Source: Chaenocephalus aceratus
Taxonomy: Eukaryota > Chordata > Actinopteri > Perciformes > Channichthyidae
DNA: 64,000 bases
Assembly: GCA_023974075.1 (NCBI GenBank)
Contig: CM043798.1
Coordinates: 20,152,941-20,216,940, forward strand
Reading direction: 5' to 3'
Positions 51,968 to 64,000 of this stretch are shown piece by piece. Under the pieces are notes generated by a model. It made no database searches. It saw only the letters and a list, made by a program, of their open reading frames with translations, and was not told the DNA's origin. Position 1 is the stretch's first letter. Each line of letters opens with the position of its first letter. Made by a program: the position numbers and the translations under genes.

Positions 51968-54900
51968 GATACATAGTATCTAATATTGCAAATACAGGAT
52001 GAAAGAAGGACTAACTAAACGTGAGTAAACTGTAGCTGTTTTGAGCTTTCGTTCAGGTGAACTGACTATCACTTGTTTTACTGTCTTGATTGTTGACTGA
52101 TTTGAACTAATAGAGAATAGAGAACAGGTTTTGTAGATATTTGATTCAACCAAAATGACTTTCCCGTTAAACATTTTTATTATTTTTTTTTAACAGTATA
52201 TGCATATCTGTTTGCTCACTTGTAGACTGCTTTATGATATATTCCTGTAAGACTTTGGATATATGTCATACCCTGATATGTCACAAATCCTTCTTGGCAC
52301 CTGCTCTTATCATTGTGTCTCTGCCCAGAAATGTTGTATCTACTAACTATGAACATAATCAGATGTCTTTTCATATATTGTTTGTTTAGTTTTTAAACTG
52401 CAATAAAGGATGCATTGATGCAAGATTCCTCGATGTCTGATGCTCTCACTGTGAGAAGCAGCCCTAATGATGAAAACATTACTCTTGTGTTTCTCTATGA
52501 GTGTTTCAAAGGTGTCATCATACTATAGCAACAGTGCAGAGAAACCAACTGTGAGTCAGCTCCTCATGTTTTTACTTGTTACTGTACCGTGTCTTTTTTT
52601 GTATATGCTGTGAATGATACATGACAGGGAGTTCTGCTGCTGTGTTCTCAGTCAGCCTGCAGTATCACACTTGATGCTGAGGACACCGCCTCCTGCAACT
52701 CCATTTTTTCTTGGGTCGGCTCACTGCTTTCATCCTGACTGAAGTATCTGCACAAGTGTTGGATGGATTACCATGAAATGTGGTACCGATATGGATGAAG
52801 CTCAGACGACCCTGTTTTTTTTTTACCTAGCAACGCCAACGTTTTTACTTATCCAGTGGAATATCTTATCGACGGATTTGTCCTCAAATCAGCATACTAA
52901 CATTGCATGTTGACGTTATAATTTAGCTAGATGCACCATTGTGTTTAAGTAAGGATTTACACATGTTTGTAAGACTTTTATTTTCTTTCTATTTGGTCCT
53001 TTTTGCCTTTATTACAAGAAGATACATATAGGACAGTATTTTGTTTAAATGACCTTGAATTTGTTCCAACGCAAGAAGTTTTAGATCTTGGTCTCCTTAC
53101 ATTTTAATGAAGGAAGGATACAAAAAAGGTTTCACACACCTGTTGAAACTAAAGTAATTATTTTGACAGTCCAATGTTGTGATTTCCTCTTGTCTTCGAA
53201 GGTTTTCACACACTTTAAAAGCTGCATATGGTCTTGTTAAATAAAAAAACTTTCTCTAGGCAGCTGTTTTCCCAGCACAATAAAACAAGCCATTGCAAAT
53301 GCATGTCTGAGTGGTTTAATTCTCAGCTAATACCAAAATAAATTCCACTCTGGGTATACAAAAAAGTCTTATTATTTATTTAACCAAAGCCTAAGCAGAT
53401 TAGTTGCCCGACTGTTATTCAGACATTAAGCCTGCTTTCACCAAAACTGTTTACTTTCCTAAATATCACTAAAATATAATCTTTTAATGTGCCAAACAAG
53501 TGACAGTGGCGTGTCCAGCTACGGCTGCTATCACATTTAATGTTGGAATAATTCAATTATCACCTAATCCACCAAACCTAATCCTCAGAGTTTGTATTTA
53601 CTGATATTTTATGACAGTTTTGGTAAACAAACTTATGAAAAAGAAGAGTTTACATGGTAGAAGAGTCAACATCTGGCCCTTGGAAAAAAGTCATATTATA
53701 GTATGTCGAAAATAATATAAAAAGAGTCATAGTATAGTATGTCGATAATTATCTTCAAGAAGTCTTATTTTAGTTTGTTGAAAAATAAAGTGATTGATAA
53801 AGAATTGAAGGTCATATGGATAAAGTAAAGCAGTTGAGAGATCACTTCTCATTGTTGCCAGTTCATGTTGATATCAGATTGAAAACCTTTTTATTTGCAG
53901 CCCTTCGGAAGAGGATGGATGTGTGATTATGTTGTGGTTTGTCCACAGATATGTCAGTAAGCCGTGGATGAAAGCCGGCGTCTTCCTGTCTCCACTCTGT
54001 TGGGATTCACAGGAAATTGAAGCAGGCGTGAACAGGAAGGTAATTATCTGTGTGATCGGATTGTCCTACATCACCGATGTTTGGCTCCAGGAAGTCTTTT
54101 CTTCTCCCTTTCACCTCATTGTTTCACTCTGAGGCTGAGGGGATATTGACATCGTCTGTCAGTAGAGCAAGTAATGGATGAATGGCCATGGATTGTCAGT
54201 GTGCGTTAAGACAATAGATAACATTACCATTACATTAACTTTCACCGTAGTGAAGGGCGGCTCGATGCACGCCTATCACTGGACCAAGACTATTAATGGC
54301 CGTGTGGGCAGGGATGGGGAACGGATGTCACATCACATCTGGGGACTTGTACCAAATGTCCTGTCATTTTACAGAGGCTAATTTTCTCATTGGTGTTTAT
54401 ATGAATGTTTTTTGCATCAGCAGCTAGTCTTCTGATGGTCATTTAACTTAACAGTTAAGAAATAACATAGTGTAACATATTTGGTTATGATTGAAATTAT
54501 GCATGGTTTTCCTGTTCTTACATTCAGGTCATATTTGTATTCCCCTTGTTTAAGATCACTAAGGACTTCGAGGACGACGACTTCAAGTTGACTTCTTTTT
54601 TTTTCTGGGCGTCTTAATCTTAATAATATTTTTGATTTGTTAATTACCATTTTTGATTTGTTAATTACCATATGAATCAATTAAGCAGCTTAAAAAGTCA
54701 ATTATTGTTTAGTTGTATTGATTTAAAATCAACTCACCTGATTTTAAAAGGTGAGATGATGGTACAAATTATTATTAATAAGTTATTGTCAGACTTATTG
54801 TTTTAGGACTAAAACAAAATAGTTTTAGTTTTCATTTTTCAAGCAACAGTGAAAAACTGATTCAAGTTTCTGGATTTGATGCATTTCAGGAATATTTTAA

Positions 54901-57900
54901 ATAAATTGTAATTAGCATTTTCTTAAATATTTATATAAATACTTTACTATTAATCAAGAAGGTCATTTGACATTGCAAACAAGGGAACAACAACATAAAT
55001 TCCTATCAATACATTCAAGAAAACACATCAACTTGACTGATTTTTACAATATATTTAATTTGATTTTTTCTTACAAAACAATTCCCTCATAAACCAGAAC
55101 ACACAAAATGCATAAAGAAAACTGTACAGTCAGTTTCGTCATGTCTGAACGTGTTCTAAACATGAACAATGTTATCTACAACAGTGGTTCCTATCAATGT
55201 CTATCACACCAAGCGGGTCAGCTGAGCAGCCCCTCACAGGAGGGTTCGAGGAGAGGGATGCAAATATTCATGTGACACTGAAGGTAGATCCAAACAAACA
55301 ACACGAGCTAGCCAATTATTTAGTAATGTCAGCGAGTGTGCTGCAGTCTCTTTGTTCTTGATCTCCGGGGCTCTAGTAGCGGTGTCAAACTGCTGAATCG
55401 ACCTTAAGAGATAAGCTGACGGACGTGTCGAAGAGAGGGAGGGAAGGTGACTTTTTCACAAGTAAACCGTGAGTGAGTGCGAGAGATCATTGAGAGATGA
55501 TCATGTTGAAGGTCTGTTTTTATTACATGCATGTCTCAGAGCCGCCCAATACTGTAGATGCTCATTTAGAGCCACCAGGGGAGTGACTTTGGATGGGAAA
55601 GTGACTTTACGAAGCATCAGAGCCTTTTTTTAAACAGTAATAATATATTTATTTTTGATACAGTGAGAAAACTGGGCTACCAATTTGACATATTACCATT
55701 CATAAACATAAATGTATGTCAAGATAGTATATTTTTCTCCTCAGTGCAACAGTGGTCTATCATTGAGTCATCAACAGGCTTTCATGCCAGAAAGTAACTT
55801 CATGGCTGATTAGCAGCAAATACCTAAATTACAAACAAGAACGACTAATCGGCTTCACTCCTGCGTTTTCTTTTTTCCCCTACCCTACACATTGCATCGC
55901 ATTGGGGAGTTACAGGCACAACTACGTATTAGGAGATGATAGTTAGTATGTTAGATGTGGGCCGTTGTTTATTCCTGGGGAGGAAAAGCAAACCACATTA
56001 GCAAGACTCCAGCTGGACTTATGGTGATACACTTTTCCTTAAGCACTCCTGCTGTGGAGTTGTATGTAACTGCCAAAAAAAGGGTCAACAACTGCACATT
56101 TCTATAGGCTGTGAGTATTTGTACAGTGATCACATACTGTATAATATACAAGAGAGCTTGCTGAGATCATTTAGAAGATATCTATCTTTCCATGCATCTT
56201 TCATTAATGCTACTTTTTCTAAAGTCCTTTACTTTTACAGTTTACATTGTATTTGATATAAAAGATGTATTTTTATGAATTAATTGATTATACTATGTTG
56301 CCTATAGCTGGTCTATGCTGATTAAGGAAGTTCATTTAAAAAATAAATTAAAGTATATATAAACAATATGCAATTAAAGTGTTCTAAGTGTGTCTGTTTT
56401 ATAAATAACAATTCATTAAATGTGAATTTAGGGAGAACACAAATGTTGCGTGTAAAACAGCCAATTCACAGTAACTCATCATTTATTTTATAACCTAAAA
56501 GGAGAAAACATCTCTGCCAGATGGTAAAGGATATTAACACTGAATATTAGGGGATAGTAATTGTTTTTAGTATGTCACTTTGAAGCTTGGAGGCTTTGCA
56601 ATGACAAAAAAACAAAGAAAGAAAAAGTGTTTTCCCCAAGACTGGCACTAATGTTAGCCCTACGTCTACGAGACATTAAGTGTGAATGCTGGATACATAT
56701 TAATGTTCCTCATCACTACCGTCAAGAGGCAGAGATGTTTGAGAGATTCCAGTAACTTCTGATATCATTATTACATCTGCAGAGCTGCAGTGGCGTTGTC
56801 TTGTTGCTAATGGATCATCATTACGATTATTAGTGCAAATGGGAAAAAGCTAATTACACAACCACAGAGTGAACATACCTGCTATTTTGAAGGACAAAGA
56901 GTTGCTGGTGTTTATTCGGTTCCTGCCTCGAGACAGATAATACCAGGGTTGTTCAAAATTAGTGATACAATGTCGATGTTTAAAACAGTACGGTAGTTTA
57001 GTGTCAGTGAAACAGGCTGTTATTCCTGTGCAAATGTGGTTGCTTTTAAAAGTTTTTCTTGCAGACTAGACAGAAAGAAATACAAAAATGTTCTACGTGT
57101 AACAAAGTGGAATAACTACCACATGGCAAGTGTAGTACCTGCCTTAGAGATTGATCTTGATGCACAGCTCTCAGGGAGGAAGTAAAAATGCTCACAGCCC
57201 GTTCGATAGCGAGTTGATGGCACTTTGGCGCGGCCTCAGCATGCGGGGTCAGAGTAAAGAGGAGACATTACCCTGAGGAAATCTGTGTGGCATTTTCAGG
57301 CTCTGCAGATCAGAATTGTGCTGCAGGTACAGAATAAATGTGAGGGACAGCGGGGGAGAGATTACACCATTGCAAGAGACCGCAATATGTACTGTTCATT
57401 TCTGGTTAGGCTGCCTTTGCGAGCGAAAACATCCAATGACAACGGCTAATGGACCAATCGGGCTCTTTGGAGAGACAATGTAAATAGAAGGAATTACACA
57501 TGTGCATAAAGCCAACCTCTGCCGGCATGAGAAGAATGAGAGCTTTCAGAGGGAGGATACAGTACAATACCATGACAAAGGCCAATAAACGGATGGGTTG
57601 GTAGCTTTTAAAAGGACTCAGAACACACATACACTAGAGGCAGACAGGACAGACGGACAGTTTCTGGTGATTATATGCAGCACTGGTGATAACGACAAAC
57701 ATTGTTGAGATAAACAAAATCGGAAAGCTTTTTACTCTAAAAAAAGTGAGCATTGTGCATAGTTCATAGTTTGTTAATAACCCCTCTTCAGGTACCTATT
57801 TGCTGTGATAACATGGAAGGAAGTGCAATAATGTACAATTCTGTATAGTTAAGTGAACATAGATCACTGTTGCACTGAACGGCATTGACACTTTCTCCCA

Positions 57901-58129
57901 ATAGAAATATCACAACAGGGTTTCTTAATGTTTTTCTCAATTACTCTAATTTTAAGTTTAGTTTTGTTACAATAAACCCAGGCATGTATCCCTCTCGCTC
58001 AGTCCCAGGGTTGAGTCCACAACTGATCTTCACATAAATCTTTATAATAGGTAATTTGGCCTGATCTTTCCTTTTTTTCCATTTACGTTTGTCTCTAATC
58101 TTCATCTTTCTTTTTTTCCCCCTTTTTAC
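51968..58129. other. DNA 3' of fstl4, no coding exon seen
   Basis: Mostly A/T-rich sequence. Small items: two to three units of AGTCATA(G/T)TATAGTATGTCGA (about 53688-53750), a 24-bp direct duplication (TTTTTGATTTGTTAATTACC at about 54630 and 54650), and A/T runs. The proximal part (about 57.7-58.13 kb) may include fstl4 3' UTR on the minus strand. I could not pick a poly(A) signal. Confidence 0.5.
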
Positions 58130-58832
58130 TCATACCTCGCCGACCCAGACGATTGTGTTTCCTCTCTTGATGTCTGACACTTCACAGTGAGGCGTTCTCT
58201 GTTTGCCATTCAGGACAAAGAGGGACTCGGCTGACGGCGTCACGAGGTACTGTCCAAACAAACCGCTGGAGACCACTACTCTGTTGGGGCCTCCCCAGGG
58301 CCAGGCTTGGGGGGCCAGGGGCTCCTTGAGGCTCCGCAGAACCTCAGTGCGGCCCAAGGACAGATCGGCAAACAGCAGGTCCGTCCCTGAGCGCGAGGTG
58401 GCGACAACCACGTGCTGGTTGGACTCCGTGAAGGACGGCTGGAAAGCCAAATCGGACACAGCTATTGGCTCGTCCACTTCCTGGTTCAGACCCAGTTCCC
58501 CCTGGAACGACACTGTCTGTACTATCAGCTTAGAGCTCTGAGGGTCGGGCGTCACAATGTAGCGGCCATCCGGCGACACAAAGGCCTGCCCAGTGATGTT
58601 CAGGTTTGGACCAATCACTGCGTCCGTCACGCTGTCGATGAGCAGCTGGGGCGGGGCTTTCAGGTGGCTCTTGCTCTCGCACTGGACGAAGTAGAAGCCG
58701 CTCAGATGTGTGTACGCCATGCTGACCGGTATGCAGCTGTAGTTCTTCAGGCTGATGGTCTTGATGCGATGGAAGGTCTCAAGGTCGATCTTGTGTACCG
58801 CAGGTTCGTTTTTGAGGAAGACGAAGGCAAAC
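58130..58832 (-). CDS. fstl4: Follistatin-like protein 4, last coding exon
   Basis: The exon encodes 233 residues to a stop TGA (58130-58132). FAFVFLKNEPAVHKIDLETF, SPDGRYIVTP, DLAFQPSFTE, SLKEPLAPQAWPWG, SGLFGQYLVTP and the C-terminal WVGEV match the beta-propeller-like C-terminal domain of the secreted SPARC/follistatin-related proteins FSTL4/FSTL5. The PWGG and WVGEV features favour FSTL4 over FSTL5, from memory. The acceptor is a pyrimidine-rich tract then AG at 58833-58834. The first base completes an Arg codon from the previous exon. Family role: secreted glycoprotein with Kazal, EF-hand and Ig domains, which lie outside the window. No disruption seen. Confidence 0.8.
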
Positions 58833-59036
58833 CTAAATTGACAAAGGTCAGAGGAAAGGTTAATAGCCTTTCTAGATTTTTGGGGGCAGTGATTATCAAA
58901 CATGGAGATTCTCATTAGGATTCTCATTTGCTCTTTTCTCCTTCACTTCAGAAGGACAGCCGTGATGAGCGAGCAATGAGGTCGGAGGACGATGAAGGGG
59001 TTAGTGTGAGTGTGTGTGCGCAGGTTTGCTGCTTTA

Positions 59037-59147
<111 letters not shown>

Positions 59148-59540
59148 CTATAGACAGTGCACAGAGCAGTATAAACATTAGGTATCTATACGAAGGATTA
59201 TTACCATGATATGGACAATGATATTTTCCATTTTAATGTATTTTGGGAGCAGAGACTGTAAGCAAATGATTTACACAATTCCAATTAAAAATTGTATTCA
59301 TTGACTCATCGACTTTGCAGATGGATATGAAAATAGTTAACTTCAAATCTGGCCAGCACTGCAATGTCAGAGTTGCAAAAACATGAATTTAAAAACCAAA
59401 AAGAACGGCATAATTAAAATACTATTTTTACTGAACCAAAATGTTAATGCTGCTTGAGATATTTTACTACAACCACAATGCTTCTGTACATTCCTATGAA
59501 TATAACTACAGCCAGACAAATTGTTTCTTTTTGGAAAATA
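59148..59540 (-). other. fstl4 intron, proximal part
   Basis: No exon-like sequence. Ends at the Rex1 insertion. Confidence 0.5.
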
Positions 59541-60893
59541 TTAAATCAAAAATGGAGGAGGAGGCATTGTTGGAGCAATCTTCTTAGATCTTAAGAAAGC
59601 TTTTGATACAGTCAATCATCAAGTACAAAATGTTTTATTTTAATTTCTCACCCAGTGCAATAGACTGGATGAGCTCCTATCTGTCAGATAGAGTTCAGTG
59701 TGTAAGGGTAAATGGCGAGACATCACCACCCCTGAGGAATGAACTGGGTGTACCCCAGGGATCTATCATGGGCCCAATTCTATTCAGCCTTTATATAAAT
59801 TACTTGCCATCAGTGTGCACTGGATGTGAGGTGCAAATGTACGCTGATGACACTGTCATTTATGTCCATGCAAAAACTAAGGCCCAAGCTGCTGCCAAAC
59901 TAAGTGATGCAATGGTTCATGTAAATCAATAGCTTACTGACTCCCAGCTATATCTAAATGTTAAGAAGGCAGTCTCTATGTTTTTTTTTAGCAAGACCAA
60001 CACTGTGAACTCAAGTTATATGTGTCTGGGGAGGTCATTCAAACAATTACACATTTTAAATATCTAGGCATTATCCTTGACACTACTCTGTCCTTCAAAA
60101 AACAAGTGAGAAAGGTAATGCAAATAACTAAATACAATCTAGCAAACTTTATATATATAAGGAACTGTTTGACAACACCTGTAGCAAAAGTCTATATGAC
60201 TGCCATGATCATTCCCCACATAACATACTGTATGACTAGCTGGACCCAGGTGAATTAACAACATTAAGGCCTATCCTATCACTTCACAAACAAGCTCTCA
60301 AAGTTTTGGACATACAACCTAAGCTATACCACCATTGCAAAATCCTGGACAAACATAACCTTCTCAGCTGGGAAAATCTTTTAAAACACACTGATGCATG
60401 TCTCATTTTTAAGATTATGAACGGCAAGGCACCCCCACCACTCTGCACTTTTATACAGCAGACAAATTCAAACAGCAGAACCACAAGGTCTGCCCTAAGA
60501 GGGGACTGTGTAGTCCCTCTTAGGTCCAGTTCCTTTGGTAAACACTGTTTCTCTGTGAGGGCATCAACACTTTGGAACACAATACCGATACAGATAAGGA
60601 ATAACACCTCCTATCATACATTGAACCACTATCATAAGAACTGGCTTTTAAGTAATCAAAAATGTGAACACTTTTAACTGTATCATAGTATGATAGTATT
60701 TCATCTGTTTGCATGTTTGTCTGTTCCTATTCATTGTTGTACTGCTGTTCCTATTTATTGTTGTACTGCTGTTGTTTGTTGTATTCTTTTTAATTATGTT
60801 TTTATTTCTCTAGTCTTGTTGTGGTTATCTTGCCAACTTTATTTTAATTTTGTTTTAATATCTGTTTCGGTAATTGAAAAAAAAAATACTTGA
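59541..60893 (+). mobile_element. Rex1-type LINE, 5'-truncated and frameshifted, antisense in the fstl4 intron
   Basis: Starts in the RT domain at a GGIVGAIFLDLKKAFDTVNH block, then MSSYLSDRVQCVRVN, GVPQGSIMGPILFSLYI, and the catalytic MYADDTVIYVH box. The C-terminal domain follows (60306-60677: NGKAPPPL, TRSALRGD, NTIPIQIRNN). Frameshifts occur near 59625, 59930 and 60020 and around 60260. The order and motifs fit fish Rex1. The 3' end is an A-rich TTGAAAAAAAAAATACTTGA. Confidence 0.82.
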
Positions 60894-63800
60894 AAACTAA
60901 TTTGCCATCAACCGGTAAAATAGCATCCAAACTTTTAATGAGAAATACTTTCTATGCAATGTTAGAACCAGTTACAACAAGATTGAGATCTAGTGCAGAG
61001 CTAGACAGATCAGACACTGACATTTATCCAAGCTGAATCAGTGTTGGGGAATATGCCAACAAGTAATACATTGCAGTGCATAATTGTCAAAGAAATGTTA
61101 ATTAAATGGTAATTTGGAAACAGTATCTATATTACATAGTCTACCACAGATCTCTGACAAGTTTATGATTCACCTGGTCACAATGTTCAACTAATTATAG
61201 GGATCCTTATCAAAAACATCTCACTCCTTAAATGGTGGTATGTGCCTCAACACTCCAGTATTGGTTACTGCTATATATGAGTACTGCTCATATAAAACCT
61301 GCGATAGTTAAACCCGTGACCTTTAAGCTTCATCAGAATAAAGCCTTATATTTCAGGACTTAACAGCCGGAGCTTGTCCAGATGACATGCCCATAAATCC
61401 TTTAACAGATAAACATCTACAGTGCATGACTCCGGCTGATGAAGAGCGGCTCCACCTCCGTTATCTGATAAAGCATCTTACACAAAGATGGTTGTCTTCG
61501 ACGCACACCCGACAATAAAAGCTCCATTTCTCATGTCACACACCTGGTACTGAATCAGCATGTTTGTAAAGTGCAAGGTGGGGAGAGCGCACACTTTTGA
61601 TGGGCACCGCCTCGTCCATGACACAAGCTTCATCATGCATGCCTGCTGATCAGGTCATAGCCAAGGACAAGTGGAGGTGTTTATGGGACCTTCACATGTG
61701 ACACTGTGCATGTATTAAAAAAAGCAACCAGTCAACTCCTGCCCCTGCTTGCAGAATAAAACCAGCTCTTTTTCTTCAGATTTGTACAGATTTGATATTC
61801 TCAGAGAAACTTGGCTTATTGAAGCGACTCCAGGTATAGACACCTAGGCAAATGTTGCTGGAGCGCATATAGAATATTGTATTAAAAGAAAGAACTAAGC
61901 TTAAAATCTGTTTTGATGTCCACGCCTACGCAGCTCTAGCTGAACCCCTACCTGATGCCCAGTGGGGGGCAAATCCACGCTCCTCCCTCAGAAGTAAGAA
62001 ATGCAGGAAATAAAAATAGCAGTTTAAGTTGCACTTCTTCTGCAATACTCCTCAAAAGCTTTCTCTGTCTCATCTTTTTTTAAAGAAAATAATAGATCTG
62101 CAGGTTTTTATTCCGTGTGAAACATGAAAAGAATCCTCATTAAAAAACAGTCATTACAACAGTTGCAGAATACAATGAGGACAGTTAATGAGGTTCAATG
62201 GAGTATCGCTCATGTATTATTAGGCAGCAACTCAGGTCTCCAGGGCTGCAGGTGCTCTCGACTTAATGCCACAGGCTTCTCTTTGTCATCGCTCATGCTT
62301 GGATTTCATATCCACACACTCAGCAACGAGGTCAATTGAGTTTTACTCCGGCCCCGCCTCGCCGGCTGCACTGATACCTGTGGGGGATTTGGTTCTGACT
62401 GAGTAGCTTTTTCTTTACAACAACATTCCCTCAACCTTATTTTTTTTAACTTTCCCATCTAACTACAGAACACCCATATAAGATGGCACTCCTCAAATGC
62501 TCCACTGTATTTGTATGATTTGAATTGAATACATCTTACAAGGCACTTTTATGTTTTACAGCGCACCACATGTTACATGTTTTATTGTTTTATGTACTGT
62601 CAGATAACTCATCCTGTAGCTCATGGGGAGCAATAAAGCACATTATGGATTCCCTGGAAGACTCAACGGCACGCTGTTCGAGATCAATGCAGAATTTTAA
62701 AACTAAAATGAATACTAAGTATTCATTGCAGTTTTTACGCCTCAGGAATTAAAAGACACAAAGTCTTTGTGTCTTTTAATTCCTGAGGCGTAGATCATTG
62801 ATTTATAAAAGCATGCATTAGAAAGAAAGGAGACAGATGTTTGCTGATATGCAGATCAGATCTTCATGTATTATACTCTAACAAAACACATTTGATTGGT
62901 TGCCATCAAATGTCTGCAGATTCATAGCCTTGTTAACTTGTTCTTTCATCAGATATGTATTGATTTAAGTCTTGTTATTGGACAGCGACAGTATAAACAT
63001 GCAAAGGTCACAGGCTTGAATCAAATCAATGTTGCTGTTATATGGCGTGTGTTTAAATACCAAGCTACCAGATGCTTCTAATTATACAACAGTCGTTTTC
63101 AGACTATTTTATTTATGTAATTATTGTAGGAGATATCAAACCAACTAATAACCAAATGTATAAAAAATACCTTTTAATGGATAGATTTAAAAACTAAAAG
63201 TATGTTACCAGCCTGAATTGAAAACATGTAGTTTCCTCACGAGTTTTTGAAATAATGATTTAATTACAAGACTATTTGAGAGATAAATGGGGAGGCACGG
63301 AGAGCAATCAAAGAGTTAAGGTCTCCCTGACACGTAGATGCAGAGTGGACTGACAGTCTGAATGGCCACGCTCCTCTCTGCCCGGCAGTGATTCCTCCAT
63401 TTATCTTCTCTAATGAATTGACAATCACACTCCCTCTGATGTTTACATAGAGGTATTGAGCCATCCTAAAATGTGGCTCCTTAAAGAAACCCCACACACT
63501 GAGCTGACTACACAACTTCCCATCATGTGCAGACACAGTCATAAACATGTATGGAGCGAAGCAGTGCCTCTGTTAGTGACAGGCTGCTGCTGAACGGGTC
63601 AATTACTTTCAGCCCAAATGATGATGACATTATCAAACAATTTATTTGTGGTGTGATCCCCGTGGCCTGCACACCATTATGCAATTTTCCTGCAATTGCA
63701 TTTTTGAGTGATTCAACCACTGCTCTATAATTATTCATTGATGCAGAACAACTGCAGGAAGTGGATACATTAATAAGATATAAAAAACCTTAATGTGTTT

Positions 63801-64000
63801 TCTGCAGTTCAGGAAGCAGCCATAAATGTTATGCAAAACTGCTCTGATTGTTTCAAATTATATGAGGTGGAAATGGTTTTGTCTGTGATTTACAAAAACA
63901 TATTTTCAAATAATGTTCTACTTCATTTAAAACTATAACCTCTAAAAGAAGTTTAAAAAAAACTACAAAAAAGCCCTGACAGCCAAACAGAAACAAAGTA
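60894..64000 (-). other. Presumed fstl4 intron, no exon seen
   Basis: I searched for exon-like blocks bounded by splice sites on the minus strand and found none. Apart from the hairpin at 62736-62792 the region has no recognised repeat. Confidence 0.5.
62736..62792. repeat. Perfect 28-bp inverted repeat with a 1-nt loop
   Basis: TACGCCTCAGGAATTAAAAG continuing ACACAAAG, T, then the exact reverse complement. No mismatch in 28 bp. Outside it, pairing stops at once. Confidence 0.95.

Noticed and set aside
58203..58918. Plus-strand open frames of 112 and 168 codons
   Set aside because: They are antisense to the fstl4 last exon, which has clear homology, splice sites and phase.
62736..62792. microRNA precursor
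   Set aside because: A 1-nt loop and perfect 28-bp stem do not fit a canonical pre-miRNA.

Overview
This is eukaryotic DNA from a ray-finned (teleost) fish. Two exons of a vertebrate follistatin-like gene (fstl4, minus strand) lie at 58.1-59.1 kb. The remainder is a dense pile of fish-type transposons: DIRS, Rex1, L2, hAT, piggyBac, a P-type element with a THAP domain, 3-bp-TSD TIR elements, and a Polinton/Maverick. There are no bacterial features and no CRISPR array. I saw no rRNA or intact tRNA gene.

Layout. 1-4.3 kb: a DIRS tyrosine-recombinase retrotransposon (left end outside the window), split by a 5'-truncated L2-type LINE with a 5-bp target duplication. 4.9-17.9 kb: the most striking object, a 12,976-bp near-perfect palindrome (arms about 6.45 kb, spacer 67 bp). 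It begins AG, ends CT and is flanked by an exact 6-bp duplication (GTTCTC), the signature of a Polinton/Maverick or adintovirus-type integration. Each arm carries small virus-like genes: a protein with a CxxC...HxC motif, a possible Bcl-2-like protein, two or three small regulatory-type ORFs, reused promoter-leader cassettes, iterated repeats, and a terminal array of ETS-like CCGGAAGT sites beside a GC box. No polymerase, integrase, ATPase or capsid gene is present. It therefore looks like a snap-back (foldback) derivative of one end of a larger element.

17.9-26.3 kb: host intergenic DNA with a hAT MITE (8-bp TSD) and two copies of a family whose ends read TATACTACGAA. 26.3-31.3 kb: a second DIRS element with textbook termini (left ITR, internal complementary region, right ITR). 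Its RT is lost, its gag and recombinase are decayed, and it carries an inserted TIR element and an NRF1-like minisatellite. 31.7-34.65 kb: a TTAA-flanked piggyBac-like element holding two further nested elements.

37.35-51.96 kb: a nest that I interpret as one hAT element (TSD CTGTAAAG at both ends, 14.6 kb apart). It is filled by a 4-kb piggyBac (itself holding a palindromic repeat, an LTR-like sequence and a TIR element that splits the start of its transposase), a 2.76-kb long-TIR element, two more TIR elements, and two P-type elements with THAP-domain exons. Several insertions can be proved inside the window because an empty-site copy of the host repeat is also present.

52-58.1 kb is low in recognisable features and lies 3' of fstl4. 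58.13-59.15 kb holds the last two fstl4 coding exons. 59.5-60.9 kb is a decayed Rex1 LINE in an fstl4 intron. 60.9-64 kb is intronic sequence with one perfect 28-bp-arm hairpin.

Limits: all homology calls are by eye. Family names for TIR elements rest on TSD length, termini and short protein motifs, and no database search was run.
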